Assembly: GCF_022809115.1 (NCBI RefSeq)
Contig: NZ_JALGBH010000001.1
Span: forward strand, 1,550,001 to 1,614,000
DNA from: Pedobacter montanisoli
GTDB lineage: Bacteria; Bacteroidota; Bacteroidia; Sphingobacteriales; Sphingobacteriaceae
DNA: 64,000 nt
Direction of reading: 5' to 3'
The translations under genes and the position numbers were made by a program. The notes below the pieces were generated by a model. The model searched no databases. It had not been told where the DNA came from and saw only the letters and a program-made list of their open reading frames with translations. Position 1 is the stretch's first letter; each line of letters starts with the position of its first letter. Below, piece after piece: positions 55,263 through 64,000 of this stretch.

Positions 55263-56507
55263 TTGGATATATTCGATAAAGTTTCAAAACGTATGGGACC
55301 AATTGGCCAACACCAAAAATGGTCTCATGGGTATTTCTCATTTCCAAAACTGGAAGGAGAAATAGCACCTCATATGAATTTTAGAGGTAAAGAGCATTTG
55401 GTTTGGAGTTTGAACAACTATCTCGGTTTGGCAAATCATCCTGAAGTACGTAAAGCAGATGCTCAGGGAGCGATAGATTTTGGAATGGCTTACCCTATGG
55501 GAGCCCGTATGATGTCTGGAAATACCCAGTACCATGAACAATTAGAGCAAGATTTAGCTGCTTTTGTAGGCAAAGAAGATGCATTCCTGTTAAACTTTGG
55601 TTATCAGGGTATGGTATCCATTATAGATGCCCTGTTAGACAGAAATGATGTTGTTGTGTATGATGGCGAGTCGCATGCCTGTATCTTAGACGGATTGCGG
55701 TTACATATGGGCAAACGTTTTGTATATAAACACAATGATGTAGAAGATGCCCGCAAACAATTACAAAGAGCAACTAAACTGGCTGAACAAACCGGAGGTG
55801 GAATATTATTGATCACTGAAGGTGTATTTGGTATGTCTGGTGCTCAGGGCAAACTGAAAGAACTGATTGATCTTAAAAAAGAATTTAAATTCAGATTATT
55901 AATAGATGATGCGCATGGTTTTGGAACAATGGGACCAACGGGTGCAGGTACGCATGAGGCTCAGGATTGTATAGATGGGGTTGACGTGTATTTTGCCACT
56001 TTTGCTAAATCTATGGCAGGTATAGGTGCTTTTGTAGCATCGAGCAAAGAAATTACAGATTATTTCAGATATAATATGCGTTCGCAGACTTTTGCAAAAG
56101 CATTGCCTATGCCAATGGTTTTAGGCTTAATGAAACGTCTGGAATTATTGAAAAACAATCCTGAATTGAGAGAACGTTTATGGACTGTTGCTACTACTTT
56201 ACAAAATGGCTTAAAAGAACGTGGTTTTGATATTGGAGTAACCAATACAGTTGTAACCCCTGTTTTCTTAAAAGGAGAATTATTAGAGGCAACAGCTTTA
56301 ACACAAGACCTACGTGAAAACTATGGTATATTCTGCTCTATTGTAGTATATCCTGTTATTCCTAAAGGTATGATCGAGTTAAGGTTAATACCAACGGCAG
56401 TACACAGCTTAGAAGATGTTCAGCGAACTTTAGATGCATTTAGTGAAGTTGCTGAGAAATTGAAAAAAGGTTATTATCAGCAAAACAAATTTTCTACGGC
56501 AGAATAG
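55263..56507 (+). CDS. PLP-dependent alpha-oxoamine synthase family (sphingolipid or sulfonolipid type)
   Basis: 414 residues. WSLNNYLGLANHP and GARMMSGNTQYHEQLEQDLA, RLLIDDAHGFGTMGPTGAG and YFATFAKSMAGIGAF with the PLP lysine show the family of serine palmitoyltransferase, AONS and KBL. Members condense an amino acid with acyl-CoA or acyl-ACP. Bacteroidota use related enzymes to begin sphingolipid (serine) or capnine/sulfonolipid (cysteate) synthesis; sequence reading alone does not separate these. The frame opens at a TTG, the next in-frame ATG being codon 11. It has its own promoter and terminator, so it is probably a single-gene unit. Confidence 0.8.
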   Translation: MDIFDKVSKRMGPIGQHQKWSHGYFSFPKLEGEIAPHMNFRGKEHLVWSLNNYLGLANHPEVRKADAQGAIDFGMAYPMGARMMSGNTQYHEQLEQDLAAFVGKEDAFLLNFGYQGMVSIIDALLDRNDVVVYDGESHACILDGLRLHMGKRFVYKHNDVEDARKQLQRATKLAEQTGGGILLITEGVFGMSGAQGKLKELIDLKKEFKFRLLIDDAHGFGTMGPTGAGTHEAQDCIDGVDVYFATFAKSMAGIGAFVASSKEITDYFRYNMRSQTFAKALPMPMVLGLMKRLELLKNNPELRERLWTVATTLQNGLKERGFDIGVTNTVVTPVFLKGELLEATALTQDLRENYGIFCSIVVYPVIPKGMIELRLIPTAVHSLEDVQRTLDAFSEVAEKLKKGYYQQNKFSTAE

Positions 56508-56589
56508 TTGTGTCTGATTAACTGTATGTTACTCAAAATAGAGGCATTTTTTGTGTAAAATCAGAAAATGTGGAAAAAAAATAACTTTT

Positions 56590-56622
56590 AGCTATTCTTT
56601 TATTAGAATAGCTATTTTTTTA
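56590..56622 (+). terminator. Rho-independent terminator after the oxoamine-synthase gene
   Basis: TAGCTATTCT and AGAATAGCTA form a 10-bp stem around the loop TTTATT, followed by a T run interrupted once by A. The rest of gap 56508-56697 contains no gene; no TAnnTTTG box was seen for the H1-like gene. Confidence 0.88.
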
Positions 56623-56697
56623 TTTAAATAAACACCTTACATTAGTAATACTGTATTAATTAAAACCTAAAAAACTAAGTAAAGGAGTATTTAAACA

Positions 56698-56874
56698 ATG
56701 AAAAAATTTGCTGAATTAAAAGCGTTGGTATCTTCAATCGAAGCAGATGCTGACAAGTTCTATAACAAATCAAACAGTGCAGCCGGAACAAGGGTGCGTA
56801 AAGGCATGCAGGATTTAAAGAACTTAGCACAAAGTATTCGTTTAGAAGTTCAAGAAACTAAAAACAAAGCTTAA
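56698..56874 (+). CDS. Histone-H1-like small basic protein
   Basis: 58 residues, translated by hand: MKKFAELKALVSSIEADADK at the start, then a NKSNSAAGTRVRKGMQDLKN segment. This matches the short Hc1/histone-H1-like proteins common in Bacteroidota (N-terminal helix, AAGTRxRK core, lysine-rich end). They are thought to bind DNA and affect nucleoid packing. A good AGGAG lies 10 bases before the ATG, one of the few clear ribosome sites here, suggesting high expression. A terminator follows 26 bases after the stop. Confidence 0.85.
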   Translation: MKKFAELKALVSSIEADADKFYNKSNSAAGTRVRKGMQDLKNLAQSIRLEVQETKNKA

Positions 56875-56900
56875 CTAACTAAGTTTGTAAGTTTTTTCTG

Positions 56901-56940
56901 AAGGAAGCGCCCCATTACCAAGGCGCTTCTTTCATTTTTA
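56901..56940 (+). terminator. Terminator after the histone-H1-like gene
   Basis: GGAAGCGCC pairs with GGCGCTTCT around a 10-base loop and is followed by TTCATTTTTA. The small lipoprotein gene ends on the other strand at 56941, so the structure may serve both converging genes. Confidence 0.8.
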
Positions 56941-57219
56941 TTATAACCTCATATATTTGAAGTCATCAGGTAAAGAACCTTCTTCAAAGCGCACCAGCTT
57001 ATCTTTAGAAAAGATGAAAAATTTGTACGCTCCCTGATATTGATTAAATGTTCTGTAGATACGAGTATTCGTATCATCGCCATAGACATAAGAAGCATAT
57101 CTGTTGCTTTGTTTAAACTCGGTTTCAGACATTCCTATATGAAATGTTGGTTCACCATAGCCGAGTACTTTGCAGCTCATAATACAGGCTGCAAGTCCAA
57201 TTAATAATAATTTTTTCAT
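56941..57219 (-). CDS. Small putative lipoprotein of unknown function
   Basis: 92 residues. The N-terminus MKKLLLIGLAACIMSCKVLG is a lipoprotein signal with C16 as the lipid site (lipobox IMSC). The mature part of about 75 residues is polar with aromatic residues (RIYRTFNQYQGAYKFFIFSK) and resembles nothing I can name. It is convergent with the H1-like gene and lies 205 bases from dapA; no partner is suggested. Export and lipid attachment are well supported; function is open. Confidence 0.75.
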   Translation of the reverse strand: MKKLLLIGLAACIMSCKVLGYGEPTFHIGMSETEFKQSNRYASYVYGDDTNTRIYRTFNQYQGAYKFFIFSKDKLVRFEEGSLPDDFKYMRL

Positions 57220-57356
57220 TTGTGTGTTTTAAGTGTATATAGGCTTAGAGCAATCATTATGCCCTTAAATGACATTTTATAGATATTTCCTGTAACATTT
57301 TTATGTGTAAGAAAAAAATGATTTGATATCATCTTTTTATAGCAAAAGAGAGAGCT

Positions 57357-57397
57357 AAAAAACACAAACCCCGGTTGAATTTCAACCGGAGTTTGTT
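57357..57397 (-). terminator. Rho-independent terminator of the ligA-dapA unit
   Basis: Read on the minus strand, CCGGTTG and CAACCGG pair around AAATT, with outer AAAC/GTTT pairing, and TTTTTT follows. It lies 28 bases after the dapA stop. The rest of the gap 57220-57424 shows no other gene. Confidence 0.85.
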
Positions 57398-57424
57398 CTT
57401 ATGTATAGATTTAATGAAGACCGC

Positions 57425-58303
57425 TTACATCAATTGCTTCAGCTGATCAGCAATTAGTGCATTAAGATTATTGCTGGCTTTTACCAAAGGTAAACGAACC
57501 ACATCATCGCAAATATTTAATTGTTTTAAAGCAGATTTGATACCCGCAGGATTTCCTTCGATAAATGCCAAACGGGTAATTTCAAGTAAGCTTAAATGCA
57601 GAGGCAGAGCCTGTGCAAATTTACCTTCAAGGCAAAGATTGATCATTTCTGATAAGTGTTTTGGAAGTGCATTTCCAATTACCGAGATCACACCTACAGC
57701 ACCTGCTGCTATCATGGGTAAAGCAATAGGATCATCACCTGATATCAGTAAAAAATCTTCGGGTTTATCTCTCATGATCTGGTTAAACTGTTCAAAGCTT
57801 CCCGAAGCCTCTTTGGTAGCAATGATATTTTTAAAGTCATGTGCCAAACGACAAGTGGTTTCTGGAGTGATATTGCTTCCTGTTCTGCCAGGAACATTAT
57901 ATACCATAATAGGCATAGCACTAAGTTCACTTAAAAACTTATAATGCTGGTAAATACCTTCTTGTGTAGGTTTATTGTAATAAGGACTTACTGATAATAC
58001 AGCACTATAACTGTTGTTTTGAAACTCCTTAATCTCGTTTGCAATTTCTTGTGTGTTATTGCCACCTATACCAGCAACCAGGGGCAATCTTCCGTTGTTT
58101 ATTTCGGCTGTAAAATTCCACACCTTCTTCTTCTCTTCCTTGCTTAATGTGGCAGTTTCGCCAGTTGTACCTAAAGATACGAGGTAATCTATACCTCCAT
58201 TAACCAAGTGATTAATCAGGCGTTCCAAGCCCTGATAATCTACTGATCCGTCTGCATTGAAAGGTGTGACCAATGCTACACCTGTTCCGTGGAAATTTTT
58301 CAT
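57425..58303 (-). CDS. dapA: 4-hydroxy-tetrahydrodipicolinate synthase
   Basis: 292 residues, normal length for a TIM-barrel enzyme of this class. LVSLGTTGETATLSKEEKKK binds pyruvate, MVYNVPGRTGSNITPETTCR includes the tyrosine of the catalytic triad, and K164 in ATKEASGSF forms the Schiff base. It condenses pyruvate with aspartate semialdehyde, the first step toward diaminopimelate and lysine. This supplies the residue that MurE of this window appears to add. ligA lies 28 bases upstream. Confidence 0.95.
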   Translation of the reverse strand: MKNFHGTGVALVTPFNADGSVDYQGLERLINHLVNGGIDYLVSLGTTGETATLSKEEKKKVWNFTAEINNGRLPLVAGIGGNNTQEIANEIKEFQNNSYSAVLSVSPYYNKPTQEGIYQHYKFLSELSAMPIMVYNVPGRTGSNITPETTCRLAHDFKNIIATKEASGSFEQFNQIMRDKPEDFLLISGDDPIALPMIAAGAVGVISVIGNALPKHLSEMINLCLEGKFAQALPLHLSLLEITRLAFIEGNPAGIKSALKQLNICDDVVRLPLVKASNNLNALIADQLKQLM

Positions 58304-58331
58304 TTATTTATGTGATTTTATTCTTTTTCGT

Positions 58332-61467
<3,136 letters not shown>

Positions 61468-61470
61468 GTT

Positions 61471-62145
61471 TTAATTCAGCTCTTTTTCAATGGTATCAAA
61501 TATACTCATAAAATTGGTTTCCAAATCCTTTTTGTAATGAAGCAATTGACCTGTTAATTCACTAAGATTTTCTTTGTCAAAAGGATCTTTCCATAAACGC
61601 ATACATATGCGCTGCAAAGCATAGCTGATGTTATCAATTTTCTGGTAGCTCAATAAATACCTGCTCGAAAGGAAATTGTCATAAAAATGATTGAACTTAG
61701 GCAGATCGTTAATATTGCATTTACTTAAAAACAAATCAAGCTGCTGACCTTTACTGCTTGAAAGGTGATGGTAAAAATGGTGGATATCAATAAGTCGTTG
61801 TTCTACCAAAAGATGATCGAGCATCAATTCTAAGCCAATGTGTGCTAAAAATGATGGACGTACAGGACTGCCTTCTAAAAAAGGAATTAACCATTGTTTG
61901 AGCTTTTGCGTTTCATCCTGAAAAAAAACAGACGAATGAAAGAGCTGATCAACTTTTAGATGACGTTTCCATCCTTTTAACAATTCCAGTTGTTTTCCTT
62001 CCCCAATAAATAATTCTTCATGTTTTTGAGGATAACAATTCCAGTCTTTATTTGCATTTTTTACCAGGTCTGGTAATACGGTGCCTGTTATGCAATATGA
62101 ATTGGAATTATGCCTGTCAAAATAGAAATGTGAAAGGAAGTTCAT
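61471..62145 (-). CDS. Acyl-carrier-protein phosphodiesterase-like (DUF479)
   Basis: About 224 residues, starting MNFLSHFYFDRHNSNSYCIT, the usual N-terminus of this family. Its E. coli member AcpH removes the phosphopantetheine group from ACP. HD-type residues occur in LGWKR-like segments, e.g. LLKGWKRHLKVDQLFHSS and IGLELMLDHLLVEQRL. The open frame extends 90 codons upstream to 62415, but those codons overlap tyrS on the other strand, so I start at 62145. It appears to lead a unit with the PorV/PorQ-type gene, ligA and dapA. Confidence 0.8.
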   Translation of the reverse strand: MNFLSHFYFDRHNSNSYCITGTVLPDLVKNANKDWNCYPQKHEELFIGEGKQLELLKGWKRHLKVDQLFHSSVFFQDETQKLKQWLIPFLEGSPVRPSFLAHIGLELMLDHLLVEQRLIDIHHFYHHLSSSKGQQLDLFLSKCNINDLPKFNHFYDNFLSSRYLLSYQKIDNISYALQRICMRLWKDPFDKENLSELTGQLLHYKKDLETNFMSIFDTIEKELN

Positions 62146-62212
62146 GTTTAAATATACGTTTAAAAATCTGTGATAATTATATATAAAAGTTAAATAGCAC
62201 TGTTTCTGAATC

Positions 62213-62243
62213 TTTGGCAGGAAAGTCAAAAAAACTATCTTTG
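62213..62243 (+). promoter_or_regulatory. Consensus Bacteroidota promoter of tyrS
   Basis: TTTG at 62213-62216, a 19-base spacer, and TATCTTTG at 62236-62243 match the TTTG-N19-TAnnTTTG consensus very well. The start should be near 62248, giving a leader of about 13 bases ahead of the ATG at 62261. The divergent minus-strand gene shares this gap, but no consensus box was found for it. Confidence 0.85.
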
Positions 62244-62260
62244 CGGTAAAATAATAAAAG

Positions 62261-63550
62261 ATGACAAATTTTGTAGAAGAACTGCGTTGGCGCGGCATGT
62301 TACATGATATTATGCCAAATACTGAGGAGAAACTGAATGAAGGCATGTGTGCTGGGTATATTGGTTTTGATCCAACCGCTGATTCTTTACATGTTGGCCA
62401 TTTAACACAAATCATGACCTTAATTCATTTCCAACGTGCAGGACATAAGCCTTTTGCATTGGTAGGAGGTGCAACAGGTATGGTTGGCGATCCTTCGGGC
62501 AAATCGGCTGAACGTAATTTGCAAACTGAAGAAATGGTTGCTCATAACCTAAAGGGAATGAAAGAACAATTATCAAAGTTTTTAAAGTTTGAAGATGAAG
62601 GTAATGGTGCGGTAATGGTTAACAATGCCGATTGGTTTAAAAACTTTAATTTTTTAGACTTCATTAGAGATGTAGGTAAACATATTACCGTAAATTATAT
62701 GATGGCTAAAGACAGTGTGAAAAAGCGCTTAGAAGGAGATACAGGTATGTCATTTACCGAGTTTACTTACCAATTGGTGCAGGGTTACGATTTTTATTAT
62801 TTATGGAAGCACTATAATTGCGTGTTGCAAATGGGAGGTTCTGATCAGTGGGGTAATATTGTAACAGGTACAGAATTGATCAGAAGAAAAGACAGCGGTA
62901 CGGCATATGCTTTAACCACACAACTGATCAAAAAATCTGATGGTACTAAATTTGGTAAAACAGAAAGTGGAGCTGTATGGCTTGATCCAGAAAAAACTTC
63001 ACCATATAAATTTTATCAGTTCTGGTTAAACTCATCAGATAGTGATGTGAAGACATGGATCAGGATTTTTACTTTAAAAAATAAAGAAGAAATCGAGCAG
63101 TTAGAGCAGGAACATGATGTAGCACCGCATTTGCGTATCTTGCAAAAAGCCTTAGCTGAAGATATTACTGTAAGAACGCATTCTAAAGAAGCCTTGGATG
63201 CAGCTGTCAAAACTTCAGAGTTTTTATTTGGTAACGGAGATCTGGAGTTTTTGAAAACTTTGGATTCGAAAAGTGTGCTGGAAATGTTTGAAGGAGTACC
63301 ACAGTTTCGTATTACCAAAACTGAGCTTGCTGATGGTATTGATGCAGCCAGTTTGCTTGCAGAAAAGACTTCTATTTTCCCATCAAAAGGAGAGGTGAAA
63401 AAAACGGTTCAGGGTGGTGGCTTAAGTATTAATAAAGTTAAAGTGACAGAAGCTTCAACTTCATATAATTTGTCAAACCTGATTAGTGAAGAGTTTATCG
63501 TGGTGCAAAAAGGAAAGAGAAATTACTTCTTGATAAGAGCCATATCCTGA
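62261..63550 (+). CDS. tyrS: Tyrosyl-tRNA synthetase
   Basis: 429 residues. [17 protein letters not shown] has the HxGH nucleotide motif (HVGH), [18 protein letters not shown] the tyrosine pocket, and [13 protein letters not shown] the KMSKS-equivalent KFGKT loop. A C-terminal S4-like RNA-binding domain ([19 protein letters not shown]) ends it. It charges tRNA-Tyr. The variant KFGKT in place of KMSKS is usual in bacterial TyrRS. The gene has its own consensus promoter. Confidence 0.96.
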   Translation: MTNFVEELRWRGMLHDIMPNTEEKLNEGMCAGYIGFDPTADSLHVGHLTQIMTLIHFQRAGHKPFALVGGATGMVGDPSGKSAERNLQTEEMVAHNLKGMKEQLSKFLKFEDEGNGAVMVNNADWFKNFNFLDFIRDVGKHITVNYMMAKDSVKKRLEGDTGMSFTEFTYQLVQGYDFYYLWKHYNCVLQMGGSDQWGNIVTGTELIRRKDSGTAYALTTQLIKKSDGTKFGKTESGAVWLDPEKTSPYKFYQFWLNSSDSDVKTWIRIFTLKNKEEIEQLEQEHDVAPHLRILQKALAEDITVRTHSKEALDAAVKTSEFLFGNGDLEFLKTLDSKSVLEMFEGVPQFRITKTELADGIDAASLLAEKTSIFPSKGEVKKTVQGGGLSINKVKVTEASTSYNLSNLISEEFIVVQKGKRNYFLIRAIS

Positions 63551-63608
63551 AAAGCTACTGTTGTCGTTTCATAAGTTGTAGGAATTATTTTTTGAAAATA
63601 TTATAAAT

Positions 63609-63649
63609 TACCAGACAAAATGTGTAAATTGGTGTACAATTGTCTGGTA
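63609..63649 (+). promoter_or_regulatory. Inverted repeat overlapping the antitoxin start, probable operator
   Basis: TACCAGACAA (63609-63618) and TTGTCTGGTA (63640-63649) form a perfect 10-bp inverted repeat with a 21-base spacer, the right arm touching the ATG. Xre-type antitoxins commonly repress their own operon by binding such palindromes. The spacer also contains two TGTA words. Confidence 0.65.
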
Positions 63650-64000
63650 TGAAAAAGAAATCAGAAGAAAATAATTCTCAAGTTAATGAGCCTTTAATGG
63701 CTTATGAAACTGTCCAATCACCTCTTTCAGTTGTTTTTGGAGGGCAGTTTGCAAATCCAACGGATTTTGAATTGCTAAATCTTGCACGTAAAGGTATTTC
63801 AAAAAAAACATTATTAGCATTAGCTAAAAAATTGTCACTCACTATAGAAGACCTCGCAACAGTCTTACATATTTCTGAGCGAACTTTACAGCGTTATACA
63901 CCTTCAACGTTAATAAAAACAGAGTATGCAGATAAAGCTATTGAACTAGCACGCTTATATGAACGTGGAGCAGAAGTTTTAGGGAGCAGTACTGCATTTA
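63649..64000 (+). CDS. Xre/MbcA/ParS-type antitoxin, C-terminus cut by window edge
   Basis: 117 codons are visible, translated by hand, and the frame is open at the window end. A helix-turn-helix region (LLNLARKGISKKTLLALAKK, then LHISERTLQRYTPS) is followed by the DUF2384-type start KAIELARLYERGAEVLGSST. This is the layout of Xre/ParS antitoxins, which bind a RES-domain toxin. The toxin gene would be expected just past the window, on the same strand. An inverted repeat at its start supports autoregulation. The antitoxin call is good; the toxin is only inferred. Confidence 0.8.
   Translation, partial: MKKKSEENNSQVNEPLMAYETVQSPLSVVFGGQFANPTDFELLNLARKGISKKTLLALAKKLSLTIEDLATVLHISERTLQRYTPSTLIKTEYADKAIELARLYERGAEVLGSSTAF

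Noticed and set aside
57471..57944. 157-codon open frame opposite dapA
   Set aside because: Antisense to a clear dapA gene; no start signal or domain.
62146..62415. N-terminal extension of the ACP-phosphodiesterase-like frame
   Set aside because: These 90 codons lie over the tyrS start and promoter, and the family N-terminus MNFLSHF begins only at 62145.

Overview
This window looks like a chromosomal segment of a low-GC Bacteroidota, most likely a member of Sphingobacteriaceae (Pedobacter-like). The pointers are TAnnTTTG-type promoter elements, few Shine-Dalgarno sequences, an UpxY-type antiterminator inside a polysaccharide locus, a PorV/PorQ-family outer membrane protein, a 58-residue histone-H1-like protein, and a dcw cluster with meso-diaminopimelate-type MurE. 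The genus is inferred. No rRNA, tRNA, CRISPR array or complete transposon was seen, and no gene-free stretch exceeds about 200 bases.

Bases 1-34000, all on the minus strand, are dominated by a large surface-polysaccharide locus. In transcription order it starts with an OPX lipoprotein (Wza-type), a tyrosine autokinase/co-polymerase (Wzc-type) and an UpxY-type NusG paralogue. Next come an ABC exporter (one Wzm permease, two Wzt ATPases), two FkbM-type methyltransferases, UDP-galactopyranose mutase, about ten glycosyltransferases, three membrane acyltransferases and a Wzy-like membrane protein. Many junctions are TAATG or 4-14 base overlaps, so this is probably one very long, translationally coupled transcript. 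Beyond it lie an orphan PAS histidine kinase, an M3-family peptidase, an APC-family permease, an ATP-grasp enzyme, and a GT4/methyltransferase/GT2 group cut by the window edge.

Bases 34146-56874, on the plus strand, begin with a GT2 gene and a WecA/MraY-family phosphoglycosyltransferase that could prime the polysaccharide. Then come gap and pgk and, after a strong terminator, the dcw cluster: mraZ, rsmH, an ftsL-like gene, ftsI, murE, mraY, murD, ftsW, a GxxExxY gene, murG, murC, ftsQ, ftsA, ftsZ. Direct repeats with a 10-bp period ahead of mraZ look like MraZ boxes. A hairpin with three DnaA-box-like sites sits between ftsA and ftsZ. The GxxExxY gene is framed by imperfect inverted repeats and looks like an inserted cassette. 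An alpha-oxoamine-synthase-family enzyme (sphingolipid or sulfonolipid type) and the H1-like protein follow.

Bases 56941-62145, on the minus strand, hold a small lipoprotein gene and an apparent operon of an ACP-phosphodiesterase-like gene, a PorV/PorQ-family gene, ligA and dapA. On the plus strand tyrS follows, with a near-consensus Bacteroidota promoter. The window ends inside an Xre/MbcA/ParS-type antitoxin gene preceded by a 10-bp inverted repeat, the likely start of a toxin-antitoxin operon.

The most unusual points are the doubled Wzt/FkbM modules served by one Wzm in a locus that also carries Wza/Wzc and a Wzy-like protein, the GxxExxY cassette inside dcw, and the possible DnaA link upstream of ftsZ.
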